Of a stretch of DNA of 14,841 nt, positions 1-8,222 are shown one piece after another; position 1 is the first letter of the stretch, and every line of letters begins with the position of its first letter. The notes under the pieces were generated by a model. It searched no databases and had not been told where the DNA came from. It saw nothing but the letters and a program-made list of their open reading frames with translations. Origin of the DNA: Ruminococcaceae bacterium UBA6845 (lineage in GTDB: Bacteria; Bacillota; Clostridia; Oscillospirales; Acutalibacteraceae); the NCBI GenBank assembly GCA_002449395.1, contig DKDP01000010.1:1-14841 (forward strand). The letters are read 5' to 3'. A program made the position numbers and the translations under genes.

Positions 1-2821
1 TTGTCTTCGTCGGCAGTGACGGCGTCTTTTTATCCTTGCTGGTTGCAATAGTATACGTAATTTTTGTTACAGCTCCTCCGTTATCCGGATCGAACGTGAT
101 CGTATACTCATTCGCTGTCCACTGGGCTTTTACGGTTGCGGTGCCTGCGCCGCAGGTGAATGTGTTGCCTTTGATGCTTCCTGCTCCGCTGATTATCTCC
201 CAGCCCTTGAATGTATAGCCTGTTTTTGCCGGAGTATTCAGCGTTACCGATGAACGGTAAACAATTGTACGTTTTATCTGTCCGCTGAAAGATGTTGCCG
301 CAGTTGTGAGAGTTCCGGGGGTTGCATAATAATTTGAAATAGTTGCCGCCGTCTTATCCGCACCGTCTGCGTCAAACGTAATCTCATAGGACAGTACGCT
401 GAATTTAGCGTAATATTCTATGTTCGCTGATGAAAGGCTTGTAGTATAGGTCAAATTCGAAGATACCAATTTGTCTGTTGACTTGTTGTACCAGCCGTCA
501 AACTTATATCCTGTCAAGGATTCGGCATGAAGCGTGTATGATGTTCTGTAATCAATTTTTGCGGATGTGCTTTCTTTAGAAACAGCGGAAGAATTATTTT
601 CCCACGTTATCCAAACCTTACCGCCCTGCTGATTTGCATCGGTTCTGACGGAGTACACATTTGATGCATAATAATTTGAATATGCATTGGCAATAACATT
701 ATACTTTATCGGATTCCACATCGCCTTAATCGTAACATTTCCGTCGCCGACACGGTACTTTGAGTCGCTGAGATCACCGTAAACGGGAGTTGTACCGTCA
801 ATTTCCCAGCGTGAGAAAGTGAATCCGTTTCTCGTGGGTTTCGGAAGAGTAAACTCGGTTCCGTATGCGGCATCGAAGGCTGCTATATTTCCTGCAACCG
901 TTTGAGCAGCCGATGAACGCGGTGTAAGAGTAATTACAGCTTTATCGCCGAGACTTGCCTTTTGATAGTCAAACGAAGCAATTGATGCCTTATCTTGTTC
1001 ATCGGCATTAAGGTTCACGGTTATCGTATGATTATTCAGCGACCACTGTGCATAAAGCGGTACGTCCTTTGCGGGCATCTTTGTCGTAGTCTTGAACTCA
1101 GTGCCGTAGCCGTTACCGTCCGTGGTGTTTTCGCTCTCAAACCATCCGTTGAACGTATAGCCCTGACGGGACATCGTTGCAAGCTGATCCTGAGTTGTGT
1201 TGTAAGTTACGGTGTCAAAATACTTATCGAGCGACAGCTTTTCACCGTCTTTCTCATTATATTTGAGCGGATCGGTAATATCCCGCAGGCAAATATTGGA
1301 ATATGTAAGCGAAACGCCCTTAGGAACATTTGAAGTGCTGTATATACCCAATCTGAATGTTGGATAAGTATAACCGGGAACAACGGTAAATTCATATGAT
1401 CCTGTTTTCTTAGTGTTAGCCTCTATACCGATGCTTGCGTTTAACTCCGTGTTATAGTCTGTACTTGATGTTGACGGGAGCATAAACAACGAAACATGAG
1501 CGGTCGTAGCAGCCGTACCGATAACGTCATAAGTAAATCTATAAGTATGTCCCGGGATAAGCTGTGTCGTTGAATCTGTTCTTTGACCGAGATAATCCAC
1601 ACCTCCCTGATTACCGTTAAATCTTGGCTGAGAAAATGTGCCGTCGGAGGTAATGGTATAGGTATTCTCCTTGAAATCAAAGTTTGCGGTACCGCCGGCG
1701 GTTCCTGCATTGGCATCTAAGATTCCCTGAGCCCACGAGTCAAATTTAAACTCATTCTCATACATCAATTTGTATTTATTGATCGTCCAGTGAGCGTAGA
1801 GGGTCTGATTTGTGTTGTTCAGATTCCATTCGTCAAAGATCATACGGTCGCCGACATTTACCTTTGTTCCGCCCTCAGCCTTGGTGAACCAGCCGTCGAA
1901 GGTATAACCTGTGCGGGTCGGTGTCGGAAGCTCCTTGATGAGGGTATTGTATTGAATATAATCGGCAAAAATGTTGTTATATTCTGTGTCTGCTTTCGCC
2001 ACAGTCGTACTGTCACTCTTTAATTCAATACGAGGCTTAAACGTATAGTTATTGAACGTCATATACTCGTTATAGCCGTGCCAAATCCAGAAACGTACAC
2101 CGGCAATTTGGTCAGCCATTTCCTGAGTGATTGTTATATCAGGCTTTTCGACGGTCAATCCTGTTTCGGTCGAGTGTGCTTCAATGTTAAAGAAAGTTCT
2201 CGGAGATATGTTATTTGTATCCGCCTTTGCAAGCTCCATAACCAGACAGCCGTTCGTCATACTGCCGCCTGTCACGAAGTTGCTAAAGTGATAGGTCTTA
2301 CCTGCTTCAAACTTCATCGGAACGAAGCCGACTGTGCAGTTTCCGGCAAGCGTACCGTTAGCTTTGAGTGTACCGTCGTCAAGTTTTTCAAGAGTAAAGT
2401 TACAAGCCTTGCTTGTTGTTACGGTTTCGCCGGCTTCGTTTGTTGAAGTTATGGTGGCCGTAGAGTCATGTGTGAAAGTTTCTTCGATTATCGGGTCAAA
2501 CATATTCTCGGCGAGATTATCATGATTTTCGTTGTAACGAAGATTAATTGAGTTATATTCCCACTGAGCTGTGAATGTTACGTCCTCAAGAAATTCCCAG
2601 TTGATGTTTGCGCCGGGCTGATAAACCATATCATCGGCACTGCACTTCCATCCCATAAATGTACAGCCGGGTCGGGTCGGATTGGCAGGAGTTGCGGTGC
2701 CGATCTTTCCGACGGTGTACTTTGACTGGAACAGAACGGACGATGAAATCAAGCCGGTTGTGCCGTTATATGTACCGCCGTTGGGGTCGTATTTGATATT
2801 GTAGGTGTTCGGCGTGTACCA
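1..2821 (-). repeat. B-repeat (Listeria-Bacteroides/InlB B) region of the giant surface protein
   Basis: At least six ~50-90-residue beta-grasp-type units occur. Each has a P/T-x-R-x-G-(Y/F/C)-(T/K)-F-x-(G/R)-W core followed by a (Y/F)-x-(A)-x-(W/F) strand, e.g. PTRTGYTFDGW...LYAHW and SRQGYTFNGW...LYAQW. The pattern matches the Flg_new/InlB B-repeat family of secreted Firmicute proteins. The last unit seen (TGYTFKGW...VKAQW) is followed by the start of another (YTITFDPDNGG), so the array continues past the window. Confidence 0.8.
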
Positions 2822-5800
2822 GAACTTCCAAGCGATAGTTGCAGTATTTGCATTAGTAATATAATAGTAATTATTATATGTGCTGTCCTGCGGAACGCCG
2901 CTTGTTCTTGTTGTTGAGCTGTAGGTTACAGAGTAGTTGCTCTTTGTAAATCCGGGAATTTCGTTATAGTAGCCGTAAACTCTGTCACCGTATGTATAGT
3001 TCTTCGACTCAGTTGTTGTGCCGATAATAGCCGAACCTGTATTTCCGTTATAGTCCGCCGAAGAACCGCCGCGGAGATGAACGGCTGTGGTTGTACCGGT
3101 TCTTGTAACAAGATCCTTGGTGTTTACGGTTGAATCCGTTTTTGTTTTTGCAGGATGACCGACGTTAATAGCCATTTCAAGAATTGAGTTCTGATAATTG
3201 TCATAGCCTGCGGCATACCAATCCTGCTGTTTTGAAAGTGTAACAGCGTCATAATAGCGGCTTCTTAATGAGGATTTGTTGACAACAGTAACATTTAACG
3301 GAACTATACACGAACCGTTTGAGTTAGATGTTCTTCTGTTAGAATCCTTTTTTATACCAAATCTTGCCGCACCCTTGATACTAATTGTTTTTGAAGAAGT
3401 TACTTCTTTATTCCATGTTCCGTTATAAACCTCGCGTGGATAGCAATATTGTCTATCTAAATACGACTCATAATCTTCGTATATTGTATAACTTTTAATA
3501 TATGTTCCGCGGTTTTTGAAATAAAAATCCGACTTTGCTTCTCCAGACCCTGATGGACTTGAATAACTTGCTGTATCCATATCTGAAAAGTAATATCCGA
3601 AACGTCTCTGAGATACATCTGATTTTCCTTCATTAACATATGAAATCAAAAAACCGATTTTTAAATTTGGAACACTTTGTAAATTTGAAAATCTAGTTGA
3701 GTCAAGAACAAGCTGACCTGTCGGGGCAACAGCCTGCGCAGCTTGATCGGCGTCACTTGTAGAACCATTATCTCTGTCTTCAAATTTAACAGTTCCAGAT
3801 GAACCACTGGAATATGTCCCGTTATCCTGTGAATAGCCACCATTGTTCGAGGTGTTAGTAGGTACAAGAAGTGTGCCTTTAATCGGATTAAAGTTCGTAG
3901 TGTTTATCGATTTGTTACCGTCTGTGCCGCAGTTGACAATACCAGATATCCATGCGATCTGCTGAAGATCACTTTCAACACCACGTTCGTTATAAACACG
4001 GGTAGCCGCCGCTGCTGGCTTATCATACGGCGCATAAACCACCGTATAGGCATAGGTCTGATAAGTAATACCGCCGACTACATATTCGGCTGTCCACTTG
4101 AGAAAACGATAGCTTGACGATGTAACAGCGGAGTTCATTTTACCTGCCGTACACTGAATATCTACGGGGAACGAAGAGTATGTTTTACCTGTTGAATTAG
4201 CCGTACTGCCTGTCATAGATGTACCGCCGTAGGTAATTGAGGTTAAATATGAGCTGTATGCGTATTTCCAATTTGTTTCATTATTTGAAGATGAAGCAAC
4301 GGTAATTTTAACGCTTGACGGCGTACAGTTTTTACCCTTGAAATAGATTCTTGCGCCGGCTGCGGCAGTTGACAAAGCCATATTCTTTGTCGGATTACCG
4401 TTTGCGTCAACTCCGTAGAAATACTGGAAAGTCTGATTGTCGGAGGGGTTAAGGTAAATCGTTTCAGGTACATAGAAATAAACCTGCGGAAGAACATCGG
4501 AATTTTCTCCGCCCGTGAAGTTTGCATTTACAATACTATTACACGAAGAAACTCGGCTGTTAAGGGTTGAAAGAGCGGTGGAAACATCGCTTGAAGTTGC
4601 ATAGGGTCTGCCGAGAACTGTACCTGCGTTATCAAGGGCGTCAACAAAATTTTTATATGCCGTCGTCCACTGTGACTGAGCAGACGTTGACCAACCGTTC
4701 TTTTTAGCGGTTGATGACTGCCAGCCGTTTTCGATCGCTGTTCTGTAAGCATCACGAAGACTCTTTTTGTTTACAGAATATACTTTAAGACCGAAATCCT
4801 GATTCATTGTTACGGTTGACGAGCTGCCGATATCAGCGTCCATTCTATACTTGAAGTTAGCACGCATAGTATAGGTTTTATCCGAGGAAGTCACTGCGCC
4901 GCTCAATCTGTTTGCGTCGCTCATACCGTAGCTATGACCGTCGCCGTTACGGAAATCAATGTTGTTAAGAATCGTAATCGTATTATCCGTTGAAGTGAAT
5001 GTTTCAAGTTCACCGCGCTTACCGCAGCGATGATAATAGTGACAAATAAATCCGCCGCGGAGATTAGGTATCTGATTATAGTCTGTTACACGGCTTGTAT
5101 CAACATAGAGCGTACCCCATGCATTGCTTGCTGAACCATATGTTTGGCTTTTACCGCTGCCACGTTCTCTCTCTTTGAAATAAACGCCGCCGTTGCCACT
5201 TTCAAGGAAATTGTTTGGCAAACTTGAAGTTGTCTCTCCGTAAATAACGTCACGATCGTTTATCCATGCACCGTCGCTTGCCGTTTTAAATATCGCTCCC
5301 GATGTGCCGGGTACAAGGTCACCGCCGCTCCAAACGTGCGCCCAACCGGGAATAAGCGGAGAAATACCGTAGTAGCCCTTATACGGATCGTTGCCGTTGT
5401 ACTGGTCATAATAGTTGCTTACACCACGTTCGGAGCCGGTATTGGAATAATCCGTCTTATTACCGACCTTGTGAACACCTGTAATAAAGGAAAATGCTGC
5501 GAGCTTCGGTTCTGCACCACTTGCTTTATAAACATATGACGAAGCAGTACCCGTCAGGAGGTCAAGCTCCGGGTAATACATATATGTGTAGGCATAGGCA
5601 TAGTAAGTATTGTCATCGACAACATATGTTGCCGTGACCTTGACTCTGCCGTCCCTTACAGACGTAGTTCCGCCCGTTATCGTCTGCTTTACAATCTGAT
5701 TAGTGCGGGTATTCTCCGTCACATTAGGGGAAGAGCCCTCCCATGAAATCGAGATCGACGAGCATGCCGAAGCACAGGAGAAATACACGGTACCCGTCGT

Positions 5801-6076
5801 CTGCGTTGCGCTTCTGTGAAGTGTTCCGTTCTCATCACTGTCGATGAAATATTGAAATTTGTATTGATTGCCCGTACCGATAACCGGATTAAGGTAGATT
5901 GCCTCCGGAACATAGAACTTTACTGTCGGTTCAACCGTGTTGACCAACTTCTTGACATCGACAACCGCCTTTGACTTGAGCATAAGTACGCTCGGGTCAA
6001 AGATAAAAAAGGTTGTTGCAATCAGCACAAATGCCAAAAGCAGGCTGACCGCCTTTTTGCCGATTTTTTTCAACAT
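1..6076 (-). CDS. Giant secreted surface protein with tandem ~480-aa modules and InlB B-type repeats (3' end beyond window)
   Basis: I translated the frame from the ATG at 6076 to the window edge: 2025 codons with no stop. The start has GGAGG 8 nt upstream. Residues 1-28 look like a signal peptide or membrane anchor (KKIGKK, then AVSLLLAFVLIATTFFIF) with no clear A-x-A cleavage site. Residues ~52-522 and ~532-990 are two copies of one module: each opens with FYVPE(A/T)IYLNP (54 and 534), has a Tyr-rich YAYT segment (161; 675), a PNL(R/K)xGF strand (337; 803) and ends near VNKxSLRxxY (435; 932). Copy 1 ends in a FIVAR-like helical segment (~439-510). Six B-repeat-like units with GYTFxGW signatures follow (~1086-1175, 1365-1434, 1612-1681, 1738-1791, 1845-1895, 1945-1992), with two beta-rich modules between them (~1186-1352, 1445-1600). 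B-repeats are typical of Firmicute cell-surface proteins; an adhesin role is inferred. The wall-anchor region is not visible. Confidence 0.9.
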   Translation of the reverse strand, partial: MLKKIGKKAVSLLLAFVLIATTFFIFDPSVLMLKSKAVVDVKKLVNTVEPTVKFYVPEAIYLNPVIGTGNQYKFQYFIDSDENGTLHRSATQTTGTVYFSCASACSSISISWEGSSPNVTENTRTNQIVKQTITGGTTSVRDGRVKVTATYVVDDNTYYAYAYTYMYYPELDLLTGTASSYVYKASGAEPKLAAFSFITGVHKVGNKTDYSNTGSERGVSNYYDQYNGNDPYKGYYGISPLIPGWAHVWSGGDLVPGTSGAIFKTASDGAWINDRDVIYGETTSSLPNNFLESGNGGVYFKERERGSGKSQTYGSASNAWGTLYVDTSRVTDYNQIPNLRGGFICHYYHRCGKRGELETFTSTDNTITILNNIDFRNGDGHSYGMSDANRLSGAVTSSDKTYTMRANFKYRMDADIGSSSTVTMNQDFGLKVYSVNKKSLRDAYRTAIENGWQSSTAKKNGWSTSAQSQWTTAYKNFVDALDNAGTVLGRPYATSSDVSTALSTLNSRVSSCNSIVNANFTGGENSDVLPQVYFYVPETIYLNPSDNQTFQYFYGVDANGNPTKNMALSTAAAGARIYFKGKNCTPSSVKITVASSSNNETNWKYAYSSYLTSITYGGTSMTGSTANSTGKTYSSFPVDIQCTAGKMNSAVTSSSYRFLKWTAEYVVGGITYQTYAYTVVYAPYDKPAAAATRVYNERGVESDLQQIAWISGIVNCGTDGNKSINTTNFNPIKGTLLVPTNTSNNGGYSQDNGTYSSGSSGTVKFEDRDNGSTSDADQAAQAVAPTGQLVLDSTRFSNLQSVPNLKIGFLISYVNEGKSDVSQRRFGYYFSDMDTASYSSPSGSGEAKSDFYFKNRGTYIKSYTIYEDYESYLDRQYCYPREVYNGTWNKEVTSSKTISIKGAARFGIKKDSNRRTSNSNGSCIVPLNVTVVNKSSLRSRYYDAVTLSKQQDWYAAGYDNYQNSILEMAINVGHPAKTKTDSTVNTKDLVTRTGTTTAVHLRGGSSADYNGNTGSAIIGTTTESKNYTYGDRVYGYYNEIPGFTKSNYSVTYSSTTRTSGVPQDSTYNNYYYITNANTATIAWKFWYTPNTYNIKYDPNGGTYNGTTGLISSSVLFQSKYTVGKIGTATPANPTRPGCTFMGWKCSADDMVYQPGANINWEFLEDVTFTAQWEYNSINLRYNENHDNLAENMFDPIIEETFTHDSTATITSTNEAGETVTTSKACNFTLEKLDDGTLKANGTLAGNCTVGFVPMKFEAGKTYHFSNFVTGGSMTNGCLVMELAKADTNNISPRTFFNIEAHSTETGLTVEKPDITITQEMADQIAGVRFWIWHGYNEYMTFNNYTFKPRIELKSDSTTVAKADTEYNNIFADYIQYNTLIKELPTPTRTGYTFDGWFTKAEGGTKVNVGDRMIFDEWNLNNTNQTLYAHWTINKYKLMYENEFKFDSWAQGILDANAGTAGGTANFDFKENTYTITSDGTFSQPRFNGNQGGVDYLGQRTDSTTQLIPGHTYRFTYDVIGTAATTAHVSLFMLPSTSSTDYNTELNASIGIEANTKKTGSYEFTVVPGYTYPTFRLGIYSTSNVPKGVSLTYSNICLRDITDPLKYNEKDGEKLSLDKYFDTVTYNTTQDQLATMSRQGYTFNGWFESENTTDGNGYGTEFKTTTKMPAKDVPLYAQWSLNNHTITVNLNADEQDKASIASFDYQKASLGDKAVITLTPRSSAAQTVAGNIAAFDAAYGTEFTLPKPTRNGFTFSRWEIDGTTPVYGDLSDSKYRVGDGNVTIKAMWNPIKYNVIANAYSNYYASNVYSVRTDANQQGGKVWITWENNSSAVSKESTSAKIDYRTSYTLHAESLTGYKFDGWYNKSTDKLVSSNLTYTTSLSSANIEYYAKFSVLSYEITFDADGADKTAATISNYYATPGTLTTAATSFSGQIKRTIVYRSSVTLNTPAKTGYTFKGWEIISGAGSIKGNTFTCGAGTATVKAQWTANEYTITFDPDNGGAVTKITYTIATSKDKKTPSLPTKT
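3104..4483 (-). repeat. Protein-level repeat unit 2 of the giant surface protein (residues ~532-990)
   Basis: This is the second copy of the module, beginning VYFYVPETIYLNP (residues 532-544) and carrying TYAYTVVYAPY (674-684), LDSTRFSNLQSVPNLKIGF (791-809) and VVNKSSLRSRYYDAV (931-945). Landmark spacing against unit 1 is 480, ~465 and ~496 residues, so the two copies are colinear with small insertions and deletions. The C-terminal FIVAR-like helix is degenerate here. I do not recognise the module's family. Confidence 0.7.
4480..5923 (-). repeat. Protein-level repeat unit 1 of the giant surface protein (residues ~52-532)
   Basis: This segment encodes the first of two colinear copies of a ~480-residue module. 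Shared landmarks, in order, are FYVPExIYLNP, a TAxYVV...YAYTxxYxP stretch, xDxTRxxxxxxxPNLxxGF, and VNKxSLRxxY. Unit 1 has a longer C-terminal helical segment resembling FIVAR domains (W..AY..F.DAL..A..VL). It also contains a Cys/His cluster (CHYYHRC, residues 345-351) absent from unit 2. I see it as an internal duplication, now diverged to the point where only landmarks align by eye. Confidence 0.7.
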
Positions 6077-6170
6077 TTCTATTACCTCCAAAATAGTTAC
6101 TTTGCAAAATAATCTGACATTTTTAATAAAAATATCCACATTATAATGCATTTATCTATTATTAATTAAG

Positions 6171-6199
6171 ATAATATCACAAAAATAACATTTTTTCAA
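6171..6199 (-). promoter_or_regulatory. Sigma-A-type promoter of the giant surface-protein gene
   Basis: On the minus strand TTGAAA (6194-6199) and TATTAT (6171-6176) are separated by 17 bp, in very AT-rich sequence. The predicted start near 6164 leaves a leader of about 88 nt. A second perfect TATAAT occurs at 6140-6145, with a poor TTAATT upstream at 18 bp, and could be an alternative start. Confidence 0.7.
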
Positions 6200-6257
6200 C
6201 TCAAAATTCCACAAAAACATTATGACTGAAACCGCTTTTTTTGTCAGAAACAGAAAA

Positions 6258-6283
6258 AACCTCCGCCTATCAAAGCGGAGGTT
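6258..6283 (-). terminator. Rho-independent terminator of the glycopolymer operon
   Basis: AACCTCCGC (6258-6266) and GCGGAGGTT (6275-6283) form a perfect 9-bp GC-rich stem with an 8-nt loop. On the minus strand it is followed directly by a T-run (TTTTTTC). It lies 11 bp after the glycerophosphotransferase stop codon and separates that operon from the giant-protein promoter. Confidence 0.92.
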
Positions 6284-6294
6284 AAATAAACTTC

Positions 6295-7431
6295 TTATTT
6301 ATTATATACAATTTTATCGACAATTCTTTTTGCGGCGTTGCCGTCGGGTGTACCGAAATTTGCGAAATTGAAGTCATAGCGCCTCATTCGGTATGTTTCG
6401 GAAACGGTGCTGTTTATAAGATTGAGCAACGTCTGAAAGTCCTTTGCAACAGGACCCGGGACGTAGGATTCATAGTCATAATAGAACGCCCTGTCCTTTT
6501 CGTATCTGTCAAGATCAAACGCATAGAAATAAACCGGCTTATCCTGAATTGCAAAGTCCATACAAATTGAAGAATAATCCGTGATCAGGAAGTCGCAAAG
6601 CCGCATAAGCTCGAGCGTGTTTTCATAGTCACACATATCGACCGCACCGCTCGGAATTGCGCTTACGCTGTGCACCTGCGGATGCAAACGAATTAGCAAA
6701 GCGTACTCATCGCCGAACCTGTCGTTAAATGCCTTAACATCAAAATTTTCAAGTATACGCAGATCATCGGCACGGTTATCACGAAATGTCGGCGCATATA
6801 ACGCAAGTTTCTTGCCCTTACACTGCGGGTATTTTCTGTCAAAATCGGCTCTCAGGCGATCAATATTAATCGGCTTACTGAAATAATCCGCCCTTGCAGA
6901 GCCGAGAGGAAGAACCTTATAGTCCGACACTCCGAACGCTTTCGCATAAATCGGAGCAACGTCCTCCGACGAGCACACAACATATGTCAGCTTCGAGTTA
7001 CCCGCTTTTTCAAGCGCTCTGACATCCTCGGACTGCTCAATATCAAGCCCGAACTTTTTAAATGCGCCCTCGGCGTGCCAAAGCTGAGTAACAACGGCAT
7101 TTGCCTTGAAATGCAGCTTGCCCATCGGCATAAAATTATCGTTCATAAAGACGAATTTTGCCGTTGCAAGGTGATATGCCTTGACAGTAAAAAACGACAA
7201 GGCTTTTCCGATGCTTCCGAAAATATCGGAACGTTTAAATTTCAGATCCGTGCCGGAGATCAAAACAATCCTAAACTTGTCACGTCTGATTATCTCCTCC
7301 ATTACCGCACCGAGACTGTCATTGAAATTCTCGTTGTGAGGAGACAGAAAAACAATCTTATTCGATTTTAAAGGAAATATGCTGAAGATATTGAACATCA
7401 ACGCATATATGAAATAAAAAACTTTTTTCAT
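6295..7431 (-). CDS. CDP-glycerol glycerophosphotransferase family protein (TagB-like size)
   Basis: A 378-residue enzyme predicted to transfer glycerol-phosphate (or another polyol-phosphate) from a CDP-activated donor to a membrane-linked acceptor, as in wall teichoic acid synthesis. Visible family motifs are QLWHAEGAFKKFG (near 115), APTFR, RLHP, ITDYSSICMDFA, and a C-terminal FYAFDLDRY...RAFYYDYESYVPGP block. The His residues in WHAEG and RLHP match positions regarded as catalytic in this family. A hydrophobic N-terminus (FYFIYALMFNIFSIF) suggests membrane association. The length fits TagB-type priming enzymes (~380 aa), not the ~750-aa TagF polymerases. I chose the ATG at 7431 because AGGAG lies 6 nt upstream; an in-frame ATG 25 codons earlier lies inside the preceding gene. 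It is the last gene of the operon, 31 nt after the ATPase. The true donor and acceptor are unknown. Confidence 0.88.
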   Translation of the reverse strand: MKKVFYFIYALMFNIFSIFPLKSNKIVFLSPHNENFNDSLGAVMEEIIRRDKFRIVLISGTDLKFKRSDIFGSIGKALSFFTVKAYHLATAKFVFMNDNFMPMGKLHFKANAVVTQLWHAEGAFKKFGLDIEQSEDVRALEKAGNSKLTYVVCSSEDVAPIYAKAFGVSDYKVLPLGSARADYFSKPINIDRLRADFDRKYPQCKGKKLALYAPTFRDNRADDLRILENFDVKAFNDRFGDEYALLIRLHPQVHSVSAIPSGAVDMCDYENTLELMRLCDFLITDYSSICMDFAIQDKPVYFYAFDLDRYEKDRAFYYDYESYVPGPVAKDFQTLLNLINSTVSETYRMRRYDFNFANFGTPDGNAAKRIVDKIVYNK

Positions 7432-7462
7432 ACACCGCTCCTGTTTCTCAATCCCAACCCCA

Positions 7463-8206
7463 TTATTTTTTATTGACCATAACGTCGTATTTATCACAGA
7501 CCTCATTTACCTCTCCCGAGGCAATGATCTGACCTTTTTGAAGGATGATCGCTTTGTCGCAAAGACGTCTTACCTGCTCCGTGCTGTGAGAAACGAAAAG
7601 AACCGTTACGCCTCTGTCAAACATACTTCTAACTTTGTTTTCGCTCTTCTGACGGAACTTTGCGTCACCGACAGAAAGAACCTCGTCGAGGATAAGAACC
7701 TCGGGCTCAACGGCGGTAGCAATCGCAAAACCGAGTCTCGCTCTCATTCCCGAAGAATAGTTCTTAACGGGTACATCAATGAAATCTTTAAGCTCGGAAA
7801 ACTCAACGATCTCATCGTATTTGCTTTCAATATACTTACGCGAATAACCCATTGTTGCGCCGTAAAGGAAGATGTTTTCCTTGCCCGAATAGTTGCTGTC
7901 AAATCCGGCACCAAGCTCAAGAAGAGGCGCAATAACGCCGTGAACAGTAACGCTGCCCTTTGTCGGCTTTAGCACGCCCGCAACGGTTTTGAGGAGCGTA
8001 CTCTTGCCCGCTCCGTTAAAACCGAGAACGCCGAGACGCTCGCCTTTTTCAAGGGTGAATGAAATATTTCTGAGCGCCCAGAACTCCGTAAACATAAGTT
8101 TGTGAGTGACGAGCTTTACAAAATATTCCTTAAGATTATCAACTTTTTCTTTATTAAGATTAAAAAGGATGCTTACGTCCTTAACCTCAACTGCCGGCTG
8201 TCCCAT
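7463..8206 (-). CDS. ABC transporter ATP-binding protein for surface polysaccharide/teichoic acid export (TagH/Wzt-like)
   Basis: A 247-residue ATPase that would power export of the lipid-linked polymer through the adjacent permease. It shows Walker A (GFNGAGKST), Q-loop-region (LLELGAGFD), signature (YSSGMRARL), Walker B (VLILDEVLSVGDAKF) and H-loop (VLFVSHS). The GAGFDSNYSGKENIFLYG block and the DEVLSVGD ending of Walker B are characteristic of the polysaccharide-export ABC subfamily (TagH, Wzt, KpsT, RfbE). It has no long C-terminal extension, unlike Bacillus TagH (~527 aa) or O-antigen-binding Wzt proteins, so it is the minimal ATPase form. The ATG at 8206 is preferred (AGAGGTGG 9 nt upstream); a longer frame overlapping the permease gene looks spurious. 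It starts 16 nt after the permease stop. Confidence 0.92.
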   Translation of the reverse strand: MGQPAVEVKDVSILFNLNKEKVDNLKEYFVKLVTHKLMFTEFWALRNISFTLEKGERLGVLGFNGAGKSTLLKTVAGVLKPTKGSVTVHGVIAPLLELGAGFDSNYSGKENIFLYGATMGYSRKYIESKYDEIVEFSELKDFIDVPVKNYSSGMRARLGFAIATAVEPEVLILDEVLSVGDAKFRQKSENKVRSMFDRGVTVLFVSHSTEQVRRLCDKAIILQKGQIIASGEVNEVCDKYDVMVNKK

Positions 8207-8222
8207 AAAAATGTGCCACCTC

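Noticed and set aside
995..2446. Several 77-122-codon plus-strand frames opposite the giant gene
   Set aside because: No binding sites or recognisable motifs; the minus-strand frame is continuous here and encodes B-repeats.
1..6076. Possible frameshift or pseudogene in the giant gene
   Set aside because: I followed the frame from 6076 to position 1 without a stop and the repeat landmarks stay in one frame, so it is intact within the window.
6077..6294. Riboswitch or small RNA in the leader of the giant gene
   Set aside because: Apart from the terminator and promoter elements the stretch is plain AT-rich sequence with no conserved riboswitch-like core.
7432..7506. A 25-codon N-terminal extension of the glycerophosphotransferase reading frame
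   Set aside because: It runs into the ATPase gene, whereas the ATG at 7431 has AGGAG at 6 nt and begins a typical family N-terminus.
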